Positions 20,845 through 32,631 of a stretch of 64,000 bases of DNA are shown here, one piece after another; positions within the stretch are counted from its first letter, which is position 1; the number at the start of each line of letters is the position of its first letter. Source of the stretch: Acanthococcus lagerstroemiae (lineage: Eukaryota > Arthropoda > Insecta > Hemiptera > Eriococcidae); contig CM063112.1 in assembly GCA_031841125.1 (NCBI GenBank), forward strand, positions 9,946,603 through 10,010,602, read 5' to 3'. A program made the position numbers and the translations under genes. Under the pieces are notes generated by a model. The model did no database searches, was not told the origin of the DNA, and worked only from the letters and a program-made list of their open reading frames with translations.

Positions 20845-21965
20845 TAAATCAAATTATGAAAAAGGCTAACGAATATAACTCGAGTATTTACTTGCTGTTT
20901 GTGGACTTGAGAAAAGCATTCCATTCTATTGAGCATAGTTCTTTGTGGGAAGCCCTCTGGAAACAATGAGTGGACCAAAAAATATATAAAATCAATAAAT
21001 GACCTATACCAAAATGTTGAACCCTATATAACTCTGGACAGAAAGGGGGATAAATTTAAAATATGAAGGGGTGTCTCACGCAGGGTGATCCTCTTTTCCC
21101 TAACTTGTTTAACTGTGCACTTGAGGAGATTTTTCGGAAGTTACATTGGGAAGAAAGAGGTGTTCAAGTCAATGGGGAATGCTTGAACAATCTCAGATTG
21201 TTCGACGATGTCGTAATTCTAATTCAAAAACAGAAATCGAAGAACTATAGTTCGGAAGAAAGCAGAAAGACAGGGCTGGAAATTAATTGTAGAAAAACAA
21301 AGATTTTATCGAATAAAAAGAAAGAAAAAGTGTAAATAGAAGGGACTGAAATGAAATGGGAAGACGAATTGACCTACTTGGCACAAATTATATCCTTCAA
21401 TAATAAGAAGGAGAAGAATTAAAAACTAGAATAAAGAAAGGATGGAAAAAATATTGGGGTTTGAAAGATGTGTTTAAAATGTCAGAAAACACAAAATCTA
21501 CAATTTGGTATAGCTGCATCCAGCCAGTCCTGACATACGGCGCCCAAACTTGGTCCTTAACAAGAAAAGACTCGGGAAGAATACAAAATACACAGAAGTC
21601 TGTGGCGAGGAGCAAACTAAGGATCAGAAAACAAGACAAACCGCCTAATTCGGAAATAAGACAGAAAACGGGGCTATAAAACATCGGGTATACGATCAAA
21701 AGGCTGAAATGAAATTCGAATGGTGAGCATATAATACGATACGATGAGAGTAGGAAGGAAAAGAAGACGAAATAATAGGTGCCGTATGGACAAAAGCGAT
21801 CACAGAGACGATCACTCGACGGAATGACGAATTTTCGAAGCAGTTAGGACCTCTTTGGAGGAGAATGACCGTCAACTGCAAAATTTGGAGGGAAAAATGG
21901 GAGGCATATGCCCAATTTTGGGCCTAGCTGGTAGGTGATGGGAGGGACTCCCCCCTTTACCGCGT
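20845..21965 (+). pseudogene. RTE-A LINE, second copy (5'-truncated)
   Basis: Reverse transcriptase motifs appear in order: YLLFVDLRKAFHSIEHSSLW (about 20890-20950, motif A), MKGCLTQGDPLFPNLFNCAL (21063-21122), FRKLHWEERGVQVNGECLNN (about 21130-21190), LRLFDDVVILI (about 21194-21225), YLAQIISFNNK (about 21375), IQPVLTYGAQTWSLTRKD (about 21510-21570), and a last block near 21850-21930. The usual FADD box reads LFDDVV here, so one residue appears lost or replaced. Several frameshifts and stops make it inactive. It matches 4140-4669/9504-9690 in family and strand. The start near 20845 is the usual 5' truncation of LINE insertions. Confidence 0.85.
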
Positions 21966-22595
21966 CTATACAGTAAGAACCGTGATGATGGATGTTGTAT
22001 CAGTTTGCTTAAAAACAATCTAGTAAACAGACTACTAGCTGTACTTAAAAATTGTTCAATATTTTTTTCTTATCTGTTTTTCAGTTTTTCTCCTTGATCA
22101 TCTTATTTTCTCCGTCTTTCCTTCGTTTTTGTTTTCACATGTTCTCTCCTTTTCTTTTAATTTTTTGGGTGGGCCACGAATGTTTTTAGGTGGACCCAAG
22201 CCCTCCTGTAATGACGCAAATGGAAATGTAATACCAGATTCGTATCCTTGTACACAGTTATAAGCACTACAAGATTTCACCATTGTGAATAGAATGGTCG
22301 GCCACATTGCCGGAATATAACTCAAATACTAATTCAATACTAACGTAATTTTTAAAACCTTCGGCATCGCATGCCCTCGGCACACAGACAGTTATAATAC
22401 GAACTAGCCGTACAATAATATGCTGTATTGTGCTGTATTGATGGTGTTCTGCCCTGCTCTGACGTCACGCACACTAATTTATTATTGCTTTTCTGAATGA
22501 CGTTACAAAGGCCGGTCAGTGCGAGGTCTAGGCCGTTTCAAAGAGAATTGAGATGCTAAATTGTACGCTTAAGCTTCCTCACCAGGACAAGGTGA
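21966..22595. other. No gene recognised
   Basis: LINE 3' flank and AT-rich DNA. CTGACGTCACG near 22459 recalls the foldback at 18730 but no arm structure was found. Confidence 0.4.
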
Positions 22596-22599
22596 TGTG

Positions 22600-22800
22600 A
22601 CGGGACGTATGGCGATGCACGCATGCTAAAGTGGCCCCTGAGACACCGCACTCCTGGCCCCGGAAACTATACCCTTTTGAGTATCGCATCAGTGGCCGGA
22701 GCCTGCGAGGGCCATCATGTGGTCCCCTACGGAGCGAAGTTAGCGTTCCCAGTACTAACCTGGAATTTGGGTTCCCCACAGCCAGATGCGCTTTCTCTAC
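22600..22800 (-). repeat. Dispersed 110-bp repeat (zinc-finger-like), copy 2
   Basis: On the minus strand, GATGCGATACTCAAAAGGG then TTTCCGGGGCCAGGAGTGCG and TGTCTCAGGGGCCACTTTAG match copies 3 and 4. The translation SFRGQECGVSGATLACVHRH keeps the first cysteine of the best copy but has serine at the second, so no zinc site can form. Confidence 0.65.
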
Positions 22801-23440
22801 TCTCACCCCTCACCTCCTCGTCTTGGTACGTGTCGCGACGCAGGGACCTTGGCGAGGTATCACCCAAAAGGAAGTTTTTTTTTGTTATTTAAAACAAATA
22901 TTGGTTTCTTTTCGTGGTATAAACCCCGTTTGAACACTGTTTAAAACATTTTTGTCTCAACTATTGCAACCCTGCATTTGAATACATGTATTTTTAAAGT
23001 TTTGCCTGTGCGCTTCTAGCAAACTGTTTTTATTAATTCTCTCTTCAGTCAACCATTTTCGAAGTATCTCGGATTCGAATTTTCTTTTTAGTAGGGAGAG
23101 TTTCTGGCCATTGTTGCCCGCCCCGTGTTTGTCCGGTGGAGTTTGCGAACGTCTTGGACAAATCTGCAATCGACTTTACGGGTCTTACGAAGAAGTGTGG
23201 TAATATCTGCGTATAATTCGTTCCGGAGAACTCAACTGAGAAATCCCAGAAAAAACTATAAGTAAACGTGAAGAATGGAAGAAGGAAAGGAAGTACAGTT
23301 TCTTTGGTCAGCCAGGAGGCGGCACTTGATTTGCCTGCCGGGCGCATTCCTTCCAAGTCCTGCACTAGTGTGTAAGCTCGCAGCTACATCTTCCTCTCAA
23401 GTTCAGCGTCACTGTGTTCTTGGTTTACGGATTTCCGACC
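22801..23440. other. No gene recognised
   Basis: Overlapping short frames on both strands without domain similarity. The 106-residue minus frame at 23045-23365 is not recognised. Confidence 0.4.
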
Positions 23441-23454
23441 TGCAATTTGATCAC

Positions 23455-23912
23455 ATCTTCGTTCACAAATTCCAAGATCCCTGCGGGGCCAAGTGGTTAC
23501 GTGCCCGCTTCGCAATCCTTGCGTCTCGTCGGAAAACTAATGATATTCGAATACCTCCGCTAACATTCTAGCGAATACAGCGTCTGCAGTATCAGTTGAG
23601 GTGGAAACATAGCGCATCCTGTAACCCCCGCCAGTTCACACGAACCCGCCATTACTATCGCAGGACGTGTTACCACCAGATCAGGAAGATTGGTACTGTG
23701 CGTGTGCACGCCATGGACAGTTTACTCAATGTCGTGAAACACGTGACTCGTAAGCGAACTGCGGCTTCACACTCTTCGGCACAGAGGAGGAAAACTCTAA
23801 CGCAACAAACGGTGTGGATAGCAATGGCAAACTACCTCGAATAATCGTATCCAGGAAAGGCGTACGTCAGAAACCGCGACCATCAACGTCCGACATTGGA
23901 TATGGCGCTTAA
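23455..23912 (+). repeat. Long tRNA-headed SINE-like repeat, family B, copy 1
   Basis: The head GGGGCCAAGTGGTTACGTGC then CCGCTTCGCAATCCTTGCG resembles the 5' half of a tRNA with a pol III box A. A body of over 300 bases follows and matches 63270-63770 in reverse orientation: GTGATATTCGAATAC-like, TAGCGAATACAGCGTCTGCA, GTTACCACCAGATCAG, GGTACTGTGCGTGTG, AAGCGAACTGC, GGAAAACTCTAACGCAA and AGAAACCGCGAC all occur in the same order in both. Box B is lost here and only weakly kept in copy 2. At about 450 bases it is long for a SINE. No protein is evident. Confidence 0.8.
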
Positions 23913-25680
23913 AGAAAGAGCCAAAGATTACCGATTAATCTTGCCTCATGACGTGTTTGTACGTCTTACTTTTGAGCTGTTTTGTCACTCCTGGTTTAAA
24001 GAGTTACTCCAATCAGCTGCGAAGTCCTGGCATCGTACGTAAAATCAAGAAGGCTGCAGGTACTACATGCGACCGACGATCGAGACATGCAGTTGTGGGC
24101 GACCCCCTCCTACCCCTACCCAGCGTGTTAACAGGAGACAATCGGCGGTTAATTAGATATATTAAACGTGTTTCACAAATCTTAAGCGCTTTTTTGGCTT
24201 CCCAAACACGTAACCGAGGCAAACGGTTCGTTTGGGAATAGCACGCGGTGAAAGTTCGTCGGTTTTTGAAGAATTTAATGGAGCTGTCGTGGTAAGCGCA
24301 GCAGTAGCAGCAGCAGCAGAAGAAGAAGAAGAAGAAGGAAAAGCGACGCGCGGGCGAAGGAAAGGAAAAACGACTGTGCCGCGGTTTACTAATTATTAAC
24401 ATAACACAGTCGGTGTGGAAATGTTCGAGTTGAAGTTGGAAACTAGAGGGAGCTAATAAACAGTCTCGCGGAGTTGATTAGCTCTATTGAGAACAGCTCC
24501 GAGAACGGGGTATTTGCGACGCTCGTCAAGGGGTACGGCCGGGCTCGCAGGGGTCCGCAAATTTTCCGCGTGAATGGCGAATTTCACGCCTGGTTGTCGC
24601 ATTGTCGGCGTATAAACGAGCGTGGGGCGCGTTATTCAGCACTCCGGTCGAGTAAAGGGTTCGCGAACGGATTGCGACGAAGCGAGCTCGTTGAAGAGGT
24701 GCCCGAAAAACGCGAGGGCGTGAAAGTTATGTACACGTAGAACCCGCTAGCGGCGTTCTTTTGAATTCTGGCTACCCCGTTCGTTTATCTATACATGTAA
24801 AAGTTTTATAAGAGGTTCGCCGAATTGCGGGAGAAAGCGTGAGTCGAGTCTGCAGCTCTGCACAACAAGTGAGAACGATGAAACGGATGGCACTTCAGCA
24901 GGGAGGGTGGTTCATTTTCAACCAAAATTGGTGGAGGCTGCGTGGAAGTTCGCGTTGTCAACGGGAACTTAGAGACCTTTCAAACTGAACTCAGTCGAAC
25001 GGTATTTAAACTTCGTGAATTAATTCCACTATTGTTTCTTGGACAATGTATCGCCTTATGAAGAATATACTTTAGAGCTCCAGAGCTCAACTATTTTGCG
25101 GACAGAATTGACATTTGCTTCGATTATAACCTATTCTACTTGGTCTTGCGTGCCTCGCTTATGTATCTATTTATCTACCTACCAATCCGTCTTGCTGTCT
25201 TTATTTGTTATTTTGTACTTTGTCTCTCTGCCTGTCTATCTGACTGCTTGTTCTTTCTATCTGTATTGGCACCGCCACCGAGGTGGGCAAATTGATGTTT
25301 GTTTCCGGATTTTGTACAAAATTCAGTAAGTTGTATTCTTTGCGAAGAAACTACCCTATTAAGACCACACTTCAGGGTTTTGGCACAAAAAAAAACCATT
25401 ATGTTCTCTTTTTTTTAAAATTAAGTTTGAAGTCGAAACCCTCGTTTAGTTTCTTCAATTTTTGTTATTCAATGTTAACCTAATTTCCAGGGGTTTATTT
25501 AAAAATAACATTGGTCTTCGATTGTTTTAAAATGTGTGAAGTTAAGGATTTTTAAATTAATGATGAATATATTTACCTTTGAATTTTCATAATCAAGTTT
25601 ACAAACAGTTAATCATCTATTTTCTTCAACGACGGTTTCAGTCTGTCCAGGCAGGTAAACAAAGAAATTATTTTACTTGA
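23913..25680. other. No gene recognised; CAG/AAG and tetranucleotide repeats
   Basis: A trinucleotide tract (CAG then AAG repeats) lies at about 24297-24337. A degenerate TCTG/TCTA stretch lies at about 25155-25262. No frame carries a recognised domain; the sequence between 24440 and 24740 is CpG-rich relative to its flanks. Confidence 0.4.
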
Positions 25681-25929
25681 GCTTTATAGTGCGGGAGTTA
25701 AGGACCAGTACCGTACCGTGCATTTTGTGATACAAGTATGAAATTTGGTACAGTCGTTTTCAAGGCTCCATCTAACAATTCTAGATGTAGGACACGGTTT
25801 CCACCCCTTGCGGAGACCCCTTTTGGAAGGTTTTAATTTCCTAAAATTCGGTTTTCTTAAAATATCTCTCAACAGTGGAACTTCAGAGAAAAAAGTTTCA
25901 AATAAAAGTTGTTCTCCATCAAATTATCT

Positions 25930-26082
25930 ATAAAATGATGTGTAAATATGCCACTATAGGTCTGATAGAAGATCCCAAAACGTCATTTGAAAATGAGTGG
26001 GTTTTTTTTAAATTGCTAATTTACATATTTTCTAACCACTGTACTTTGAAATATTTCTTCAGGAGACAATTTTAGAAGAACT
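25930..26082 (+). repeat. Inverted repeat arm, left of Cys-rich pseudogene
   Basis: TAAAATGATGTGTAAATATG through AATTTTAGAAGAACTG aligns with the reverse complement of 26949-27096 across about 150 bases with scattered mismatches. The pair brackets the degraded protein at 26130-26720, as terminal repeats would. Further left (25690-25925) I could not follow the match. Confidence 0.65.
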
Positions 26083-26129
26083 GTTTTGAAATGAAAGAGC
26101 AAAGTAGAAATTATTGAATGAAATTTCAT

Positions 26130-26720
26130 TTATCAAAAATCATAATCCTCATCCGAACTTTTACGTTGGCCATCGCACTTGCAGAAGTCTGTACATGGTA
26201 AACCTCTCGTGACACAGCTGCATCGTCTTCCACATTCCTTACAGGAACACTTGGGCAGTTCGTTGCAGCACTCTGCGGCAGCTGGAAGTGATATCCATTG
26301 CGACGTCCATCTGTTCTTCTCGGTCATGGTCCAACCCCAATCAGCTGGGCCGAGATGGCCTTCAAGGATTTCCCCTTCTTCGTAAAGAGGTATCTTCTAC
26401 ACTCGTTCACTGACACAATCCTTGAGGGTAATGATGAATCGCGTACAGAGCCATTACAAAGGCTTCAACCCCGGTAAAGTCTTACGTTCCATCCGCAACA
26501 AATGACAAGACACAGTGGCAGTTGCTGACTCCAGTTTCCTCCATGCATTGAAGCAGGTCTTTTGCCTTTTCCCGCAAAAGAACTTGTAGTGTCACAGCCT
26601 GCATTCAAGTCTCCCTCTCTTGTCTGGCAAGCTATGTGTAGACTACTAAGCAGCGCACAATCGCTTTTCAGTGCTTTCTCCTTTGTACTTTCACGTGAGA
26701 ATTTTTTTCGCGAGCTAAAT
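26130..26720 (-). pseudogene. Cys-rich C-terminus of a repetitive GCDTTS-type protein
   Basis: On the minus strand the text GCDTTSSFAGKGK (about 26605-26565) is followed, over frameshifts, by DLLQCMEETGVSNC, VEAFVMALY (about 26465-26440), and then NELPKCSCKECGRRCSCVTR and GLPCTDFCKCDG before a stop at about 26133. I recall this combination from the C-terminus of an uncharacterised protein family that is abundant in invertebrate genomes and probably mobile: a GCDT block, then a CxC-type cysteine cluster. The cysteine cluster itself is intact; at least two stops or shifts separate it from the GCDT block. Inverted repeats flank it. Function unknown; the link to a named transposon class is not established here. 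Confidence 0.5.
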
Positions 26721-26948
26721 ATAGGGAACGTAAGGGTACACAGAAAAAAGGATATTAATTTGTTTAAGAAGGAATACCTACTAATTTCCAGGGATAGTGT
26801 GAAAATGAATTTCACGTAACTTTTTAGTGAAGGTCGAATGCACGTTATTTGTTAATCACAAAATAAGTGATTCAGACTGCATTGTTTAGGACGCGCATGC
26901 ATTAATTTTACTGAAAGTTGCACAAGAAATGAGGTTTGTTCCGAAAGA

Positions 26949-27096
26949 TTTCTTCTAAAATTCTCTCCCGAAGCAATATTTCAAAATATAGTGGTTAGAA
27001 TATGTAAATTTGCAATTTAAAAAAAAACACTCATTTTCAAGTGACGTTTTTGGATCTTTTGGGCCTATGGCGGCATATTTATATATCATTTTGAAG
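26949..27096 (-). repeat. Inverted repeat arm, right of Cys-rich pseudogene
   Basis: Reverse-strand copy of 25930-26082 (shared words include AAATATGCC, CCAAAA-CGTCA, TTGAAAATGAGTG, ATTTACATATT, TAACCACT and GAATTTTAGAAGAA). If these are element ends, the composite is about 1.17 kb. Confidence 0.65.
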
Positions 27097-27442
27097 AGAG
27101 GGTAAGTTGCCCCCTCACCTCTATCAGTACATTCCTGCACATGAAGGCTTATTGAGGCCGTTGATGGGCAAAGTCAGAAAGAAAATCTCGACTCCGATTC
27201 TGATAATAGGCTTAGGTGAAAAATCTGGTTCCATGTTCATGCTTCGCCATTTAAAAACTGTGAGGGGGGGGGAGATTCCGGTGAAAAGGAGTGTATTCCC
27301 ATACCGAGTCCTTGCCTTTAAAATAGAATGTAGTTCTATTTCAATTTCCTCAATTCCCAAATCATACATTCCTTGTCAGTTCCTTCTTCCAATTTCTGGT
27401 CCACAAAAGGGAAAAAGAAGACTTCATCAAATATCAAATTGT
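27097..27442. other. No recognisable feature
   Basis: No motif recognised in the overlapping frames on both strands. A G-run lies near 27264-27271. Confidence 0.45.
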
Positions 27443-27450
27443 TAAATACC

Positions 27451-27835
27451 CAGGGACGTACCGATAAGGGGAGCGGGGGGAGAGGGCAACCCACATATCC
27501 CCCCACGTAGGAATTTTTTACTCAGCAGTTGGAAAAATTTACCATTTTAGTCAGGCGAGTTAGAAAAATCCAACAAGTTAAAAGTTTTTTTTGTTTTGCT
27601 TGCTTGGATACTTCGGAATTGAGTTAAGGAATTGAGAAAACCCAAGTCATCGGTGTGTCTTCTTTTGCATTGATACTTGTGAATTTTGAGTTGAGTCAGT
27701 TGGAAAAATCCAACCGGTCAAAAGGTTTTTTTTTTGCTTTGATACTTGGAAATTCTGAGTTGAGTCAGTTGGGACTTTCACAATTTTTAACCCCCCCCCC
27801 CCCCCCGCCCAGGAAAACTCTTCGGTACGTCCCTG
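27451..27835 (+). mobile_element. hAT MITE with perfect 8-bp target duplication
   Basis: CAGGGACGTACCGA at 27451 is mirrored exactly by TCGGTACGTCCCTG ending at 27835. TAAATACC flanks both sides (27443-27450 and 27836-27843). The 385-bp interior contains two related units with GATACTTG-GAATT-GAGTTGAGTCAGTTGG words and poly-C runs, and is non-coding. The exact duplication suggests a relatively recent insertion. Confidence 0.92.
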
Positions 27836-27843
27836 TAAATACC

Positions 27844-29570
27844 TTTCGAGATTGAGAGGGGGAGATGAAGCCTAGTGCCACTTTTCCCTCTCCTCTGGAA
27901 TTATACATTAGGAATTGACAGGAATTGTTTATCATTGTGACAAGAAAGACATAATGCATTCTAAGTGTGGTAAATTTTTGGAATATGTTTCGTGATTCCT
28001 TAACTCCGGAAAGGATCTACACCTCACTCCGTGGGTACCCATTAATATGTTGTCATTTGTCTGCCCCCCATTTCGACTGTAAGGAGAGGGCATCGAGGCA
28101 ACAGTTCCATGCTGTGGGGCAGCAAGGCCCTCAACGAAGACGATAACTCCGACACATTGAGTCGGCTCTAAGCTCTGTCGGAGGCTGCTCGTACAGCTCG
28201 AAATCAAGAACCTCGCGAGTTCCGACCAAACCGGATGATCGTGAGCTGCGATCCTGCCATTCTGCGCTTCCGTTAACTAGCTAATTAAGTGCGCGTCTGC
28301 GCACGCCAACAACCGGTAGCCGAAGTACAAATTAATCCTGCGCAGCGCGTTCGGGCTACCAGAAACGAGTTTTCGCCAACCGACCAGATCACCAAGAATA
28401 GCGCTGGCTACCAGCACCACCGCCTCCGTGTAATGAATGGTCGCAGTACGGCGCGGCGCGGCGATCGCGATTACTATCTGTACGCGCGCGTCTCGGAGCG
28501 CATACATAGCGCTCCGAAAACCGGTAACGAAGTAGACCCGAAAATTCGGGAAAAGCGAGACAAGAGCGAAAGAGACTCTTGGACCTTTGGAATCGCCTTC
28601 GGCGCCAGACGAGCGAAAGTACACAAGTATGTACGCGACCCGAAATCGGATTTCGAGAACCGGCGGTGGTCGCCTGACCGGGTGCGCTGCCCGCTGCGGG
28701 CAGGTGAATGGCCAAAATAAAAACAATAAAAAAAAATAATACGAAAGAGAAGGCAAGAGAGCAGGTGCCGCGACCAGCGACCGAAGAATAAAAGTAATCC
28801 GTCAATCAATTACCGTATAATGAGTGGGCGGTCATAGTCACGACACGGTTCCACCTTGTATGTAGCCGCGACCGTGTAACTATATTACTCCTTTAACCCG
28901 AAACGTGCCAAATCATAAGGGTAACCTGTAATTGCTGTATATTTTCAGCCTTTCTACCCTTTTGATTTCATCGTATTTTCTTCATACTGCTCTCCTGCGA
29001 CTTCTTTAGCCGGGCACACACGATTTATAACTGTATTAAAGAAAGAAAAGAAAAGAAGAAAAAAAAGCTACAACGGCCTTAAAGTAAACGATCTAACTGT
29101 TGCGTCGCATTCAATTAATCCTTTTGTTTGATTCCGATGGAGATAAGGGTAATTTACGAGCCGTGTTGAGTCGTTGGCGAAGTTATTCTTGATCGCAGGT
29201 TTACGAAGCTCTACACTCGAGAAATGAAGTGGAATCAGCGTCTTCGGCGCTTCGTCTTCTGTGGTCGCCCTTCTGCGAGAAACTTAAGAGTCGGAAGGGA
29301 TTTACAAGAACAATTCGATTTGAAACTTTTCCTAAGGTGAATACCAGACAGTTTAGGAAGCTGTCAACCTGTTGTTGGGAAATCCCCTCTCCTCGGGTAG
29401 AACTTCTCACAGAAAATGAGAAACCGTCTAACTGAAAACGAAAATGATTGAAGTTACGTGAGCCCGCTGTAACAAAAACTGAACAGAGTAGCATCATGTG
29501 GTGATGAAGATTATTAATCCTGATTGTTAAATGACAAAAAAAAAACAGAAGAAAAAAGGCCGAATCCTTT
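27844..29570. other. No gene recognised; GC-rich stretch
   Basis: Between about 28280 and 28760 the base composition becomes GC- and CpG-rich, giving long overlapping frames on both strands (up to 159 residues) without any recognised domain. These are best read as composition artefacts, though an unmethylated promoter or first exon cannot be excluded. Confidence 0.35.
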
Positions 29571-29579
29571 TATGACCCT

Positions 29580-29965
29580 TAGTGGTGCCACAGGAATACG
29601 GGTTACACTTGAAACAAGGAAAACTAATTCAGCGACCCTTAAAACTCCAATTGCGATACCATGAACTGTTTTTAAAATTGAGACTCAGCAAAACTGTGGA
29701 ACTAGGAGTTACCCTCAAAATTATATCAAATACGAACTTGGCGGCCCAAAGACCTTTATTTCGATACAACTGAAGGTAATTTATGATTTTTGAGGTTGCG
29801 GTCCGCTATGGTACCACAGAAATAAGAGTTACACTGAAAATAATTTCAAAAATTGATTCTGCGGCCTAGAAAATGCCCTGTGTGATATAACTGATAATAA
29901 TAATATGTTGACTAATATTCCAAATTTACTAAGTGACAGCCTCCGTGGTACCTTTGGGGTAGGGG
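29580..29965 (+). repeat. Degenerate direct repeat
   Basis: The text GTGGTGCCACAGGAATACGG with GTTACACTTGAAA at 29582 recurs as ATGGTACCACAGAAATAAGA with GTTACACTGAAAA at 29808, and a weaker copy with GGAGTTACCCTCAAAATTAT lies at about 29705. Intervening words (GCGGCC-AAA, TTCGATACAACTGA) also repeat. Unit length varies around 110-120 bases. Confidence 0.5.
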
Positions 29966-30420
29966 TGATATAGTTAAAATAGTATTTAATAAAATTCAGC
30001 ACGTTGAAACCCGGTTGTACGACATTTTTATTTAGATACAGAAAAGGTCCTGTCAATAAAGGGTTTAAGGTTTTGTCATATGACATTTTGGCATTCTGTC
30101 ATCTTGTTTTGTTATCTTATGTAACAATAAAAACACTGGTAAAAAGGTAACTTAAGGTAGAGAGTTTATTTACAGTTCTTTCTGAACTCAAGACGCAGGT
30201 CTTACTGGAAATTATTCAATTATCATAAATTACCGTAAATTATTATGTAAATCGTTTGAAGTGTGAACAAAATAAATTAGTATAATGTCACTATAATTTA
30301 CAGTAAGTTACTGGTAACATACCAAAAATGTATCATAGTTCATAATTTAATGGTAACTCATGATAAAGTGATTACAATCATAATTGCGCAATTGTTCTGA
30401 TAACGCAGTATTATCATGGA

Positions 30421-30902
30421 TATCAGCTGTTACACTACTGAACAACTATTTTGCACAATGCATTTCGACAGGTGATTCTGAGGTACTTTTTAACGCTGAA
30501 CACGATACTGCGACCTATTTTTCTCTATCACGTCACAATTCGGAATTCTGAACGACTGAAATTCGTTTCCATTTTGTTTTTGCATTGGAATAAGCGGTAC
30601 CACTGACTGATATTATCAGTGTTATCAGACCACAATAACAGAAAACAAACAGACGGAATACACACTACTACACACGACCGCAACACACAACAACACGAAT
30701 TAGTATGACCACATTCAGTTCCAACCTCTTTTTGAACACATTTAGTTGAATTTTTTATAGTTTTTGATCAGAAAAACTAGACGTGATAGAGAAAAACGGC
30801 CGACGGCACTGTATTCAGCGTTGAAAAGTACTCAAGAATCACCTCCTGAAATGCGTTGTGCAAACAAAAAATTTCATTTTGTTCAGTAGTGTTATCAGTG
30901 CA
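30421..30902. mobile_element. Foldback element with about 115-bp arms
   Basis: ACACTACTGAAC, TTGCACAATGCATTTC, AGGTGATTCT, TTTTTAACGCTGAA and TTTCTCTATCACGTC at 30432-30534 recur in reverse complement at 30781-30902 in mirrored order. The loop is about 245 bases and carries A/C-rich text. Non-coding. Arms have diverged by substitution and small indels. Confidence 0.7.
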
Positions 30903-32631
30903 GTTTGGTATGGTTGCCACTTGACAATAGTATTGCTAAATTGTGCTTATGTGAAATTTATTTGCCAATTAACGGTAATTAACGTTGAACACTTTTTTAA
31001 ATTGACTTCGATCACCAGGACTGCGATTTTCATGCCCTGAAAACACTTGAAATATGTACGAAAATATGTGTTGATTTGGTCAATATATGCGGTAATTATG
31101 CGCTGAAGAGCTGAAATATGCAAAATATCATTCAAAGAGAAAATAAGAAGTTTTTGGGTACTACTTAAGTTCTCGAAAATCAGAAGGAACTCAGAAACAG
31201 GTGCTAGAAAGGATTTGCCACACACAAAAATAAAAAAGGAAAATAGAGAAGCAATAAATTCGTTTGTATTTTTAATTTAAACGAACATAATACATACAAA
31301 GAAAGCAATCACTATTTTATTTATTATTATTATTTTTAATAAACAAAATACAAAGAAGACTATTCGATTTTTTTTTTTTTTTAAATGGACGAAGTACAAA
31401 GAAAGCGATCATCTATTCTTTAAAACAATATATCTACAATTAATCGTTTACCAGGATTTTTAAACGAGCAACATCTTCTGTTGTCAGTCAGAATTCGTTT
31501 GTAAGCGGTATGATCGTTCAGCCTTAGTCAAGATTGAAGGAGCATGAAACTAAAAAGAATGGACCAAGTTGTTGAAACTGATTATATTAGGACTGATTCC
31601 GTGAAACACGTGCGTATATAAATGTCGATTAAACAGCCCCATAGAGAGAAAAAGAGGTCTTGGGGGGAATTTCCACGGGCTCCCCTCCTTCCAGTTCATT
31701 TTTTTCTTTTGTCAGATGGGGAAAAATCATAAGATACGAGATAAGAGGTTTCTTTCATGGTGTAAGGAGTGATTGCTGATGATTGATGTACAGTATGATG
31801 TAGCCGTAAGCGTTGAAATTTAGGTCTTTTAAAAATATCAGGCCCCCCTGAAAGTTCCGGCCCGGGGTATTCTGACCCCCGCCCTCGACGGGGTTGCGAT
31901 TAAAATGTCAGTATTCAAATCCAGAACATTTCTAGTACACATTTTCATGTGCAGTGCAAATACAAAAAATATCGATGCTCTGTTTACTGTCGACTGTGTA
32001 GTACTCGCATTGCCATAGACAAAATGATAAACAAGTGTTTAGTGGATGAAAAATGTAGTTGAAATTGTAGTCAACCAGTATGCACGCTTGTTCAACATTA
32101 CTATAAGCATTGTAGTATGCAGCAAATTGACACGCGTTCAGAAGAGTTGGCAAGTTTTCATGTAGTCAAAATTTCAATTGACATTATAGTTAACAAGTAT
32201 CGACATTACTATCAACATTGTAGTGTCAGTGTATACTGAAGTAGATCCCAGTGTACAGTCGACATTTGCATTAACATGTCCACCCAAAACTCGATAAATG
32301 GTTCAGGCTGAAAATCTTTTGTGTTACTGTTATAATTCTCAAATGTTTCCAATTAATACAATGGGTTTCAAAGTATTAGGATAGAAAAACTCAAAGTGAA
32401 AAAATGATGTCTGTACAAATGTCGATGCCTCTGTCAACGTCTACAGTGTTTCATGGATGAATTTTCTCAGCATTATTCATTACAATTGCTGACAATGCAT
32501 GCAGACCTTCTCATTCTTCTTCAATACAGCAATCATCTTTTGTTCTGGAGAAAAAGATCTCTTGCACTTGTGTGAAAGAGAAAACCATTATATTTATGAT
32601 CCTTGTTGTGGTAGTTGGATTATTTTCATAT
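30903..32631. other. No gene recognised
   Basis: Strongly AT-rich. A short related text with TACAAAGAAAGC-ATC appears three times between 31290 and 31410. No coding signal. Confidence 0.45.

Noticed and set aside
28277..28809. Overlapping 111-159 residue frames on both strands
   Set aside because: High GC removes stop codons in all frames; no motif is shared with any protein family I know.
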